Positions 1 through 5,986 are shown, numbered from the stretch's first letter. The stretch: 12,960 nucleotides of DNA from an uncultured Collinsella sp. (GCA_902490445.1 CABUDZ010000059.1:1-12960); one strand, 5' to 3'. Program-made: numbers and translations. Notes: generated by a model from the letters alone, not told the origin.

Positions 1-786
1 TGCAATATAGAGCTTGGGATGACTGCGACTGCTCTCGATCGCCGCCGTCATGATGCCCTCGTCGTCTCCATCAACGATGATGCCGTCGAGGTCATCGATC
101 TGCGCGGACTGATAAAAACTGGTTTTGTTGAACTTTCCCTGGTCAACCATCATGTAGCCCTGGTTTGAGTTGGTAAGGTACATATGCTTGATCATGGCCG
201 AGAAGTCGTGCTCGACGGTAAAACCGTGGTCGGGGTGGAATCCGTCGGCACTGACAAACGCCTTGTCGGCATGTAGTTTGCTCATGCAGTCGAGCGTTAG
301 TGCGCCCGCGAGATAGAGGTGGCCCTTGCGCACGGAGCCGCCCAGCAGCACTACCGAAGCATTGGGGAGATTGAAGCTGGCGTAGTTCGCGATTGCAAGA
401 TCGCCGGTGATAATGGTGATCTCACGCTTGTCCATGAGGGCCTTAGCGAAGTAAAAGCCTGTGGTGCCGATATCAATTACCAGAACATCGCCATCATCAA
501 CAAGAGTTGCTGCGGTTGCGGCGATGGCCTCCTTGGCCTCGACTTGGACATTGATGCGCTCCTCGGGATACGAGATTGCGTTGGAGCGAGAAAGCGATAC
601 CGCTCCGCCGCGTACGCGACGCAGCTTGCCTTCGGATTCCAACGAGATGAGGTCGTGTCGTGCGGTGACTTCCGAAACCGAAAAACGGCGAACGATGTCG
701 GATACCGAGATATTTGGCTTTTCGGCCAGCCAATTCATGATAAATCGCTGACGCTCGGCCGGTGAAAGGTCTGAAGTAGATGCCAT
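1..786 (-). CDS. DeoR/GlpR-family sugar-operon transcriptional repressor (3' end outside window)
   Basis: The reading frame stays open from the ATG at 786 to the window edge, giving 262 codons without a stop. DeoR proteins are usually about 250-260 residues, so nearly all of it is present. The start is supported by AAAAGGAG seven bases upstream. Residues 9-62 form the N-terminal winged helix-turn-helix, with the family signature VSEVTARHDL followed by LESEGKL and RRVRGGA. From about residue 75 comes the sugar-phosphate-sensing domain, with DIGTTG (105-110), IITGDLAIANYA, VLLGGSVRKG and VDQGKF. In this family a phosphorylated sugar intermediate binds the C-terminal domain and releases the repressor from DNA. 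It is divergent from the transaldolase-PTS operon, and repeated TTTCG/CGAAA elements lie between them, so it is the probable local regulator of that operon and of itself. The effector is unknown. Confidence 0.93.
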   Translation of the reverse strand, partial: MASTSDLSPAERQRFIMNWLAEKPNISVSDIVRRFSVSEVTARHDLISLESEGKLRRVRGGAVSLSRSNAISYPEERINVQVEAKEAIAATAATLVDDGDVLVIDIGTTGFYFAKALMDKREITIITGDLAIANYASFNLPNASVVLLGGSVRKGHLYLAGALTLDCMSKLHADKAFVSADGFHPDHGFTVEHDFSAMIKHMYLTNSNQGYMMVDQGKFNKTSFYQSAQIDDLDGIIVDGDDEGIMTAAIESSRSHPKLYIA

Positions 787-824
787 ATGCCGCTCCTTTT
801 GAACAAAAGGTAAAAAGATGCGCC

Positions 825-838
825 TTTCGTAATCGAAA
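825..838. promoter_or_regulatory. Palindromic operator candidate in the DeoR-gene leader
   Basis: TTTCG-TAAT-CGAAA is a perfect inverted repeat with a 4-base spacer. It overlaps the edge of the predicted -10 box of the regulator gene. TTTCG/CGAAA half-sites are typical of DeoR-family operators, and the same half-site recurs upstream of the divergent operon. This suggests autoregulation. The assignment is inferred. Confidence 0.45.
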
Positions 839-865
839 TATAACGTATCGATATGAAAAGAACAA
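837..865 (-). promoter_or_regulatory. Probable sigma-70-type promoter of the DeoR-family gene
   Basis: Read on the minus strand there is a TTGTTC -35 box (860-865) and a TATATT -10 box (837-842), separated by exactly 17 bases. Transcription would begin around 830, giving a leader of roughly 45 bases before the ATG at 786. Confidence 0.5.
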
Positions 866-1030
866 GGCAAATTCGAATGAATCAAAAGAACGGAATGGCA
901 TGTCATAAATGCATGCGTAGCAGATAGTTCGCACGTAAACGGGCTATAAAGAGTCTCATTCTGAAGGTGCCGCCCAAAAGAAGTACGTTCACGCCCGATA
1001 TTCGACCGTTCACGGAAAGCTGACAATTGA

Positions 1031-1105
1031 GCTTTCGATAGCTTTTGAAATGGTTTATAAAAGAAAACCGAAAAGCTTTTGAAACAAAGAAGAAGGCTTT
1101 CGATA
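1031..1105 (+). promoter_or_regulatory. Four-copy GCTTTYGAWA operator array upstream of the transaldolase-PTS operon
   Basis: GCTTTCGATA occurs at 1031-1040 and 1096-1105, and GCTTTTGAAA at 1041-1050 and 1075-1084. All four are in the same orientation, with start-to-start spacings of 10, 34 and 21 bases, close to whole helical turns. CTTTC-type direct repeats are a known operator style in DeoR-family systems such as AgaR. The array lies 30-105 bases before the operon start and covers the likely promoter, which fits repression by the divergent DeoR-family protein. Confidence 0.55.
1033..1061 (+). promoter_or_regulatory. Possible promoter of the transaldolase-PTS operon
   Basis: A TATAAA -10-like box at 1056-1061 is preceded, with a 17-base gap, by a poor -35 match (TTTCGA, 1033-1038) that lies inside the first operator repeat. 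A weak -35 overlapping an operator would suit a tightly regulated promoter. A second -10-like TTAGAT at 1115-1120 has no good -35 partner. Confidence 0.3.
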
Positions 1106-1135
1106 GCAATAGTGTTAGATGAGAAAGGACCGAAC

Positions 1136-1846
1136 ATGGCGATCAAGGTGTTTGCCGACGGCGCTAACCTCGAGGGCATGCTTGACATGCATGACAATGG
1201 CAACGTTCAGGGCTTCACGACCAATCCTTCCCTTATGAAGGCCGGCGGCGTGACCGACTACCGCGCTTTTGCCAAGACGGTTCTTGAGCACATTACTGAT
1301 GTGTCGGTCTCTTTTGAGGTATTCGCCGACGACGAGGCGGGTATGGAAGCCGAGGCTCGCGAGATCGCAACCTGGGCAGACAACGTCTACGTTAAGATCC
1401 CGGCGCTCAACACCAAGGGCGAGTCCACTGCCGCGCTGGTCAAGCGCCTTTCTGCCGACGGCATCAAGGTGAATGTCACCACTATCTTTACGCCCGAGCA
1501 GGTCGACGAGTTTGTCGATGCCGTTTCTGCTGAGACCCCCTCTATTCTGTCCATCTTTGCCGGTCGCATTGCCGATACCGGCGTCGATCCGCTGCCCCTC
1601 ATGGCGGAGTCCGTAAAGAAGGCTGCCGTTAAGCCTGCTGCCGAGGTTCTCTGGGCGTCTACGCGCGAGGTCCTCAATATCTTCCAGGCGGAGTCCGTTG
1701 GATGCCAGATCATTACGGTCCCCAATGCCCTTCTTGCCAAACGCAAGAATTTCGGGAAAGATTTGCTTGAGTACTCGCTTGATACGGTCAAGGGTTTTGC
1801 CCGCGACATTCAGGCGCTTGGTTTTCATATCCTGCCCGAGGAGTAG
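1136..1846 (+). CDS. Transaldolase / fructose-6-phosphate aldolase family enzyme, copy 1 (first gene of PTS operon)
   Basis: This 236-residue protein belongs to the short TalC/FSA class I aldolase family, which uses a Schiff-base lysine to make or break a dihydroxyacetone-type unit on sugar phosphates. Visible motifs are FADGANLEG at the N-terminus, GFTTNPSLM (26-34), the catalytic-lysine strand VYVKIP (K87), KVNVTTIFTP (111-120) and FAGRIADTG (141-149). The position that is Tyr131 in E. coli FSA appears to be Phe141, as in true transaldolases, so transaldolase chemistry may be more likely than free F6P cleavage. An in-frame ATG lies 57 bases upstream, but the start at 1136 has GAAAGGA at good spacing and matches the start of copy 2. 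The IIA gene begins nine bases after the stop, indicating co-transcription. The physiological substrate is uncertain. Confidence 0.9.
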   Translation: MAIKVFADGANLEGMLDMHDNGNVQGFTTNPSLMKAGGVTDYRAFAKTVLEHITDVSVSFEVFADDEAGMEAEAREIATWADNVYVKIPALNTKGESTAALVKRLSADGIKVNVTTIFTPEQVDEFVDAVSAETPSILSIFAGRIADTGVDPLPLMAESVKKAAVKPAAEVLWASTREVLNIFQAESVGCQIITVPNALLAKRKNFGKDLLEYSLDTVKGFARDIQALGFHILPEE

Positions 1847-1855
1847 GGGACGAGC

Positions 1856-2302
1856 ATGCTGACCGATCTTCTTAAGCCCGAGCTTGTTGCCTGCCACGTC
1901 GAGGCCTCCGACTGGGAGGAAGCGATCAGGGCATGCGGTAAGTTGCTCGTAGACGCTGGCAAATGCGATCAGAGCTATGTTGACGCCATGATTTCATCGG
2001 TTCACAAATTCGGCCCCTATATGGTCTTGGAAGAGGGCATCGCCATGCCCCACGCTCAGGCAGATGGCAATGTGAGCGAAGCGGGAATCTGTATCGTCAC
2101 GCTTGACCCAGCCGTTGCGTTTGGACACGAGGATTTCGATCCGGTTCACGTGCTCGTGGGTATTTGCGCACCCGACCCCAAGGCTCATCTTGGCTGCTTG
2201 GCGGAGCTTTCGCAGATGTTCGAGGACGAGGACTGCGTTGCCAAGCTCAGCGCATGCGATACGCCCGAGCAGGTTTTGGAGACCATGCGTTCATTCTTTT
2301 AG
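1856..2302 (+). CDS. PTS system EIIA component, fructose/mannitol-ascorbate type (UlaC-like)
   Basis: This 148-residue cytoplasmic EIIA accepts phosphate from HPr and passes it to the IIB protein encoded next. The active-site motif EEGIAMPHA is present, with the phosphorylated histidine at His66. The conserved region around DPVHVLVGICAPDPKAHLGCLAELSQMF matches the C-terminal half of PTS_EIIA_2 domains. Length fits a free-standing single-domain EIIA. It begins nine bases after the transaldolase stop, with AGGGGA as ribosome-binding site. Together with the IIB and UlaA-type IIC it makes a complete enzyme II of separate subunits. The sugar it serves cannot be read from the sequence. Confidence 0.92.
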   Translation: MLTDLLKPELVACHVEASDWEEAIRACGKLLVDAGKCDQSYVDAMISSVHKFGPYMVLEEGIAMPHAQADGNVSEAGICIVTLDPAVAFGHEDFDPVHVLVGICAPDPKAHLGCLAELSQMFEDEDCVAKLSACDTPEQVLETMRSFF

Positions 2303-2314
2303 GCCTTAATGGCA

Positions 2315-2354
2315 CGGCGATGCGTCGCCGCTTTTGGATAGACGGAAAACCGTC
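2315..2354 (+). other. Two tandem small hairpins between IIA and IIB genes
   Basis: CGGCGA-TGCG-TCGCCG (2315-2330) is a 6-bp stem followed by CTTTT. GACGG-AAAA-CCGTC (2341-2354) is a 5-bp stem with a four-base loop. They occupy most of the 75-base gap. The first could act as a leaky terminator or a stabilising/processing element within the operon mRNA. Function is inferred from structure only. Confidence 0.4.
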
Positions 2355-2377
2355 ACGTGTAGGAGAGGAAGGTTGCC

Positions 2378-2653
2378 ATGCATATCATCACCGTATGCGG
2401 AAACGGCATCGGGTCCAGCCTGATGCTCGCTGGCAAAGTCGAGGAGCTTTGCGAGGAGGAGGGCATCAAGGCCGACGTTGAGTCTATGGACCTAAATGGT
2501 GCTTCTTCCGCAAATCCGGATCTGTTTATCACCGTTAAGGAACTCGCCCCCGAGCTCCATGGCAACGTTGTGATCGTTCGCAGCTATGTGAACAAGAAAA
2601 AGATCCGCGAGGATGCCCTTGAGGCCATCAAGGCGGCTGCCGCAAACGCCTAA
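2378..2653 (+). CDS. PTS system EIIB component, lactose/ascorbate/galactitol superfamily (UlaB-like)
   Basis: This 91-residue protein has the compact IIB fold of the ascorbate/galactitol group. The N-terminal strand MHIITVC leads into the phosphate loop CGNGIGSSLM, with the phospho-cysteine at Cys7. It takes phosphate from the IIA His66 and passes it to the sugar during transport through IIC. The later FITVKELAP and VVIVRSYVNKKKI segments fit the remaining strands and helices of the domain. The start is backed by GGAGAGGAAGG close upstream. It lies third in the operon, 75 bases after IIA and 70 before IIC, and both gaps contain hairpins. Confidence 0.92.
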   Translation: MHIITVCGNGIGSSLMLAGKVEELCEEEGIKADVESMDLNGASSANPDLFITVKELAPELHGNVVIVRSYVNKKKIREDALEAIKAAAANA

Positions 2654-2666
2654 AGCGGCATAAAAA

Positions 2667-2699
2667 GGGCGGTTCCCTGTGGAAGAGGGAAACGCGCCC
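2667..2699 (+). other. Intercistronic hairpin between IIB and IIC genes
   Basis: GGGCG (2667-2671) pairs with CGCCC (2695-2699), and TTCCCT (2673-2678) pairs with AGGGAA (2686-2691), forming a broken 11-bp stem with a 7-base loop. No U-tract follows, so termination is unlikely. It may affect mRNA stability or the ratio of IIB to IIC. It lies before the IIC ribosome-binding site and does not cover it. Confidence 0.4.
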
Positions 2700-2723
2700 A
2701 CGTTAGAGAGAAAGGAAGCGCAG

Positions 2724-4115
2724 ATGCAAGCCATCCTTCCCATACTTGAGTTTATCCAATCAATTCTGACCAAGCCAGCGTGGATTATGGGTCTATTCGC
2801 TTTTGTGGGCCTTGTCGCGCTTAAGCGCCCCGCCCACAAGGTGATGACGGGCACCCTGAAGCCCATTCTGGGTTACATCATGCTGTCTGCCGGCGCCGCT
2901 GTTGTTCAGGAGAACCTTGCTCCGCTGGGTACCTTCATCGAGACCGGTTTCCACATCACCGGCGTCGTGCCCAACAACGAGGTCGTCGTTTCGATGGCTC
3001 AGAGCGTCCTCGGCGTTCAGACCATGATGATCCTGATTCTCGGCTACGTCGTGAACATTATCATTGCCCGCTTTACCAAGTTTAAGTACATCTTCCTGAC
3101 GGGCCATCACAGCATGTTTATGGCTTGCCTGCTGTCTGCCGTTCTGCAGGCATCTGGCTTCCAGGATGTCCAGCTTGTCATCGTGGGCGGCATGTTCCTG
3201 GGCCTCGTGAGCGCTATGCTTCCCGCCGTTGGTCAGCGTTTCACCGAGAAGGTTACCGATGGCGATGAAATCGCCATGGGCCACTTCGGTTCACTCGCCT
3301 ATTACATCTCCGCTGCAGTCGGTACGCTTTTTGCTAAGGACGCCGAGGAGAGCAGCACCGAGAAGATCGAGGTTCCCGAGAAGTTCTCCTTCCTGCGCGA
3401 CACCACCATCTCCACGGCTCTTACCATGGCCTTCTTCTACCTGGTTACCGCTTTCGCCGCTTACATCGCAGATCCTGCGGTCGTTACCAAGATCGCTGGC
3501 GGCGACAATGTAATCGTCTATGCCCTGACCTGTGCCCTGTCCTTCGCCGTCGGTGTCACTATCGTCTACAACGGCGTTCGTATGATCCTTGCCGACCTGG
3601 TCCCGGCTTTCCAGGGCATCTCCAACAAGCTGATCCCCGGCGCCATCCCCGCCGTCGACTGCGCCGTCTTCTTCCCCTATGCTCCCACCGCCGTCATCCT
3701 CGGCTTTGTTGCCTCCTTCATCGGTGGCGTGGTCGGTATGTTCATCGTGGGCGCTACCCTGGGCATCTTCATCATCCCGGGCATGGTTCCCCACTTCTTC
3801 TGCGGTGCTACCGCAGGTATCTACGGCAATGCTACCGGCGGTCGCAAGGGCGCAGCTCTTGGCGCTTTCGTCAACGGCCTGCTCATCACCTTTGCCCCGG
3901 CTCTGCTCCTGCCCGTTCTTGACGTCTTTGGCTTCAAGAACACTACGTTCGGCGACTTCGATTTCTCCGTCATTGGTATTACGCTTGGCCGCGCTGCCGA
4001 GGCCTTCGGTACCACCGGTGTCTACGCGATTCTCGCTGTCCTTCTGGTCGTTGCCTTCGTCCCCAACTTCATCCACACCAAGGGTGCTGTGATCAATCAC
4101 GTTGAGGAAGAGTAA
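2724..4115 (+). CDS. PTS system EIIC permease, ascorbate (UlaA/SgaT) family
   Basis: This is a polytopic inner-membrane sugar channel of 463 residues, the same size as E. coli UlaA (about 465). Family-like segments are KRPAHKVMTGTLKPILGYIM (35-54), LTGHH (125-129), VTDGDEIAMGH (177-187), IPGAIPAVDCAVFFPYAP (304-321) and IPGMVPHFFCGATAGIYGN (351-369). Many hydrophobic stretches give roughly 10-12 membrane segments. The frame opens at 2679, but the start at 2724 is preferred because AAAGGAAG lies just upstream and the extra 15 residues are charged and unlike the family. It ends the operon, with a strong terminator about 60 bases later. None of the ascorbate-breakdown genes (ulaD, ulaE, ulaF, ulaG) is here, so the substrate is probably another sugar whose phosphate feeds the transaldolase-type enzyme. 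Confidence 0.92.
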   Translation: MQAILPILEFIQSILTKPAWIMGLFAFVGLVALKRPAHKVMTGTLKPILGYIMLSAGAAVVQENLAPLGTFIETGFHITGVVPNNEVVVSMAQSVLGVQTMMILILGYVVNIIIARFTKFKYIFLTGHHSMFMACLLSAVLQASGFQDVQLVIVGGMFLGLVSAMLPAVGQRFTEKVTDGDEIAMGHFGSLAYYISAAVGTLFAKDAEESSTEKIEVPEKFSFLRDTTISTALTMAFFYLVTAFAAYIADPAVVTKIAGGDNVIVYALTCALSFAVGVTIVYNGVRMILADLVPAFQGISNKLIPGAIPAVDCAVFFPYAPTAVILGFVASFIGGVVGMFIVGATLGIFIIPGMVPHFFCGATAGIYGNATGGRKGAALGAFVNGLLITFAPALLLPVLDVFGFKNTTFGDFDFSVIGITLGRAAEAFGTTGVYAILAVLLVVAFVPNFIHTKGAVINHVEEE

Positions 4116-4172
4116 TCCAGGCATACGTTAAGCCCTAATCGGGCGGAGCTCCGATAACCGGCTCCTACACGG

Positions 4173-4210
4173 AAGCGGTGACGTCTCAAATGAGGCGTCA
4201 CCGCTTTTTG
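4173..4210 (+). terminator. Rho-independent terminator of the transaldolase-PTS operon
   Basis: AAGCGGTGACG (4173-4183) pairs perfectly with CGTCACCGCTT (4196-4206). An inner CTC/GAG extension crosses a G-T pair, and the hairpin runs into TTTTTG. It follows the IIC stop by about 57 bases and marks the operon end. Confidence 0.9.
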
Positions 4211-4282
4211 TTTGGAGCGGTTATGAAAATGCGCTGACGAAGCATCGCCTCTGCACCGTGAACGGAATCAGTTGCGTTCAAT

Positions 4283-4299
4283 GGCAAAAACGTTTTGCC
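4283..4299. promoter_or_regulatory. Palindromic operator upstream of second transaldolase
   Basis: GGCAAAA-ACG-TTTTGCC is a perfect 7-bp inverted repeat with a C/G centre, resembling LacI/GalR-type operators. A degenerate second copy, GCAAAACCGTTCGCC, lies at 4331-4345, so the two flank the TATAAA box at 4313-4318. The motif is absent from the first transaldolase promoter, where the DeoR-type repeats occur. The regulator is not in this window. Confidence 0.5.
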
Positions 4300-4312
4300 G
4301 CTGGGTTGTTTG

Positions 4313-4318
4313 TATAAA
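4313..4318 (+). promoter_or_regulatory. Candidate -10 box for the second transaldolase gene
   Basis: TATAAA sits between the two palindromic sites. No convincing -35 is found 16-18 bases upstream, where the palindrome lies, so an activator-dependent or otherwise placed promoter is possible. A weaker alternative is TTGATA at about 4374 with TAGCAG downstream. The predicted leader would be about 115 bases long. Confidence 0.3.
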
Positions 4319-4438
4319 AATGGTAAAACTGCAAAACCGTTCGCCGAGAAGATAAAAACCCGCAGCTCACGCCTTGATAAACGTAGGTAAAGTGTTTAGC
4401 AGTTTATCGGCCGTATGCTAACGAAAGGAATCAGGCAG

Positions 4439-5143
4439 ATGGCAATCAAGGTGTTCGCTGACGGTGCAAACCTCGAGGGCATGCTCGACATGTACGAGAA
4501 CGGCAACGTTCAGGGCTTCACGACCAACCCGTCCCTTATGAAGAAGGGCGGCGTGACGGATTACCGCGCGTTTGCCAAGGAGGTCCTGGCCCACATCACC
4601 GATGTGTCCGTGTCGTTTGAGGTCTTTGCCGACGACGTCGAGACCATGGAGGTCGAGGCCCGCGAGATCGCTACCTGGGCCGAGAACGTCTACGTCAAGA
4701 TTCCGTGCGTGACCACCAAGGGTGAGTCCACGGCCGAGTTGGTGCGCAAGCTTTCCGCCGACGGCATTAAGGTCAACGTCACCACCATCTTTACGCCTGC
4801 GCAGGTCGACGAGATGGTCGACGCTGTCGACGCCGAGACGCCGTCCATCATCTCGCTCTTTACCGGCCGTATCGCCGACACGGGTGTCGATCCCATTCCG
4901 TTTATGACGGAGTCGGTCAAGAAGGCCGCCGCCAAGCCCAACTGCGAGGTCCTGTGGGCGTCCACGCGCGAGCTTATCAACATTTACCAGGCGCAGGCCT
5001 GCGGCTGTCAGATCATCACGGTGCCCAACAGCATCCTGGCCAAGCGCAAGAACATCGGTCGCGACCCGTATGAGGTTTCGCTCGATACCGTGCGCGGCTT
5101 TGCCAAGGATATCGCCGCTTTGGGCTTCCATATCCTGCCGTAA
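4439..5143 (+). CDS. Transaldolase / fructose-6-phosphate aldolase family enzyme, copy 2
   Basis: This 234-residue paralogue aligns with the operon copy at 1136-1846 without gaps; about 44 positions differ, giving roughly 81% identity by hand. The Schiff-base lysine motif VYVKIP (K87), GFTTNPSLM, VNVTTIFTP and LFTGRIADTG are all kept, including Phe141 at the transaldolase-type position. The C-terminus ends in GFHILP and lacks the two final glutamates of copy 1. An in-frame ATG exists at 4415, but the start at 4439 matches copy 1 and has AAAGGA nine bases upstream. It is monocistronic: a terminator lies before it and no gene is co-directional after it. Codon use is richer in C/G at third positions than in copy 1. 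It may serve the general pentose-phosphate route while copy 1 is sugar-induced; this is inference. Confidence 0.9.
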   Translation: MAIKVFADGANLEGMLDMYENGNVQGFTTNPSLMKKGGVTDYRAFAKEVLAHITDVSVSFEVFADDVETMEVEAREIATWAENVYVKIPCVTTKGESTAELVRKLSADGIKVNVTTIFTPAQVDEMVDAVDAETPSIISLFTGRIADTGVDPIPFMTESVKKAAAKPNCEVLWASTRELINIYQAQACGCQIITVPNSILAKRKNIGRDPYEVSLDTVRGFAKDIAALGFHILP

Positions 5144-5173
5144 CGCGAACACTGGCTGCGCCGCGGGTTGTTC

Positions 5174-5245
5174 GCCCCGGCCTTTCCTTTCCCTATCGCT
5201 CACGCGCTTCGCGAGGGTCGCGCTAGGCAAAGGAAAGGCCGGGGC
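5174..5245. repeat. Long inverted repeat (17-bp perfect arms) after second transaldolase
   Basis: The arm 5174-5190 (GCCCCGGCCTTTCCTTT) is the exact complement of 5229-5245. The 38-base interior also folds, with CCTA/TAGG and a GCG-rich inner stem around CGCGCTTCGCG. It begins 31 bases after the stop of copy 2. There is no U-tract on either strand, so a classic terminator is doubtful, although it could still stop or protect the transcript. It could also be a dispersed hairpin element. Confidence 0.6.
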
Positions 5246-5275
5246 TGCCGACACGAACCCGTCGGTAGGTCCTGA

Positions 5276-5503
5276 GCTGAATCGCTACCTTTATTCCGAT
5301 GGGGGTCGACAGTGCTACCCCGCCAACTGTCTCGGGCAGTAATGGGGCTGGGCTCGGATGGCAACGCCGCGTGCCACTGGCGGCTTCGTTCGCCGGATGA
5401 CGATTCGTGTTACGCGGCCGGCGTCACCTCGGACGGCGGCGTGGGCTCCGACGGCATCGCGTGGACAACGCGGTACCGCATTATGGATCAACCTGTAATC
5501 TAA
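5276..5503 (+). pseudogene. Remnant of a lectin-fold, DGR-target-like protein (C-terminal variable-region-type fragment)
   Basis: The open frame runs from just after the stop at 5273-5275 to a TAA at 5501-5503, about 75 codons. It has no credible start or ribosome-binding site; the only internal start is a GTG at 5312. The end reads AVMGLGSDGNA, then WRLRSPDDDS, YAAGVTSDGGVGSDG and finally RIMDQPVI. This matches the C-terminal pattern of bacterial C-type-lectin-like domains of the DUF6273/DGR-target kind, namely W-LRSP, then AA-V-SDG-V, then VRP-V near the stop. The expected VRP near the end is altered to DQPV, which also suggests decay. The rest of the protein is missing, as the frame meets a stop and then the long hairpin. 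Its stop overlaps the ATG of the Avd-like remnant. The family call is from memory of the motif and not from a database search. Confidence 0.5.
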
Positions 5504-5863
5504 TGATCTTCTAATCCATATCTATCAAGTATCGAAAACGATCCGGCCCCGAGTTGGCAGTCATCGCCAAGGCAAAGGACCCTGCCGGCTATGTGTTCGG
5601 GGCGACGCGCAAGTCGCCCAAGACCCTTCGATTATCCCTTTGTTCCGCGCATGCAAGATCTCATGCTTGACGTGGTTGAACAGCTCTACCGGGCAAACGA
5701 GGTCTTTGCGGCTCGTGCCCATAAGTGTCCCACCAACAGAAATCGAGATATTCGGCCTCAGAGTGCCGTCAAGATTGCCAATATGGCTGAAAAACGTCCC
5801 GTACCGCACCTCTGCGGGTGCAGATATGGGACGTTTGTGGAATATCTGATGCCTATTTGTTGA
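5503..5863 (+). pseudogene. Broken Avd-like four-helix-bundle gene (bAvd family), frameshifted
   Basis: The ATG at 5503 overlaps the preceding stop (TAATG), but its frame meets a TAA at 5512. After that it reads GPELAVIAKAKDPAGYVFGATRKSPKTLR to about 5630. The similarity continues in the +1 frame as YPFVPRMQDLMLDVVEQLYRANEVFAAR to about 5720, which ends at 5863. Skipping one T near 5631 joins the two parts into TLRYPFVPRMQ. This order (helix with KAK, then a P-K-R-F segment, then FV-RMQ and L-ANE) is what I recall for Avd/bAvd proteins, the accessory factors of DGR reverse transcriptases. The overall length of about 120 codons also fits. The last third is unrecognisable and runs into a terminator hairpin. 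So there is a nonsense codon and a frameshift, and it is probably not functional. Confidence 0.5.
5790..5836 (-). terminator. Minus-strand rho-independent terminator downstream of tex
   Basis: AAACGTCCCGTA (5792-5803) pairs with TATGGGACGTTT (5825-5836) with one G-T pair, and an inner GCACC/GGTGC stem caps it. On the minus strand the right side runs into TTTTT (5794-5790). It lies about 190 bases beyond the tex stop and inside the decayed Avd-like gene. Confidence 0.6.
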
Positions 5864-5986
5864 GCTTGCACTTTGAAGAAGTGTTATCGCGGCCCAGCGA
5901 GGCCGAATATCTCAAAAATTGCAGGTGATGATTAGCGGAAACGGCGTCTCGCACTTCGGGATATCGCCAAATCGTTTTAGAAGGAG

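Noticed and set aside
2724..4115. Naming the permease an ascorbate transporter
   Set aside because: Family membership is clear, but the ascorbate-degradation genes are absent and a transaldolase-type enzyme is present, so the substrate is left open.
3291..4124. A 277-codon minus-strand open frame opposite the IIC gene
   Set aside because: It is a hydrophilic Asp/Gly/Glu-rich mirror of a membrane protein with no start signal or domain.
5250..5400. Resemblance to a cobalamin riboswitch (CCCGCCAACTG and GCCACTGG segments)
   Set aside because: The conserved GGTG/TCC core and the ordered helices are missing, no vitamin gene follows, and the lectin-like reading frame explains the region better.
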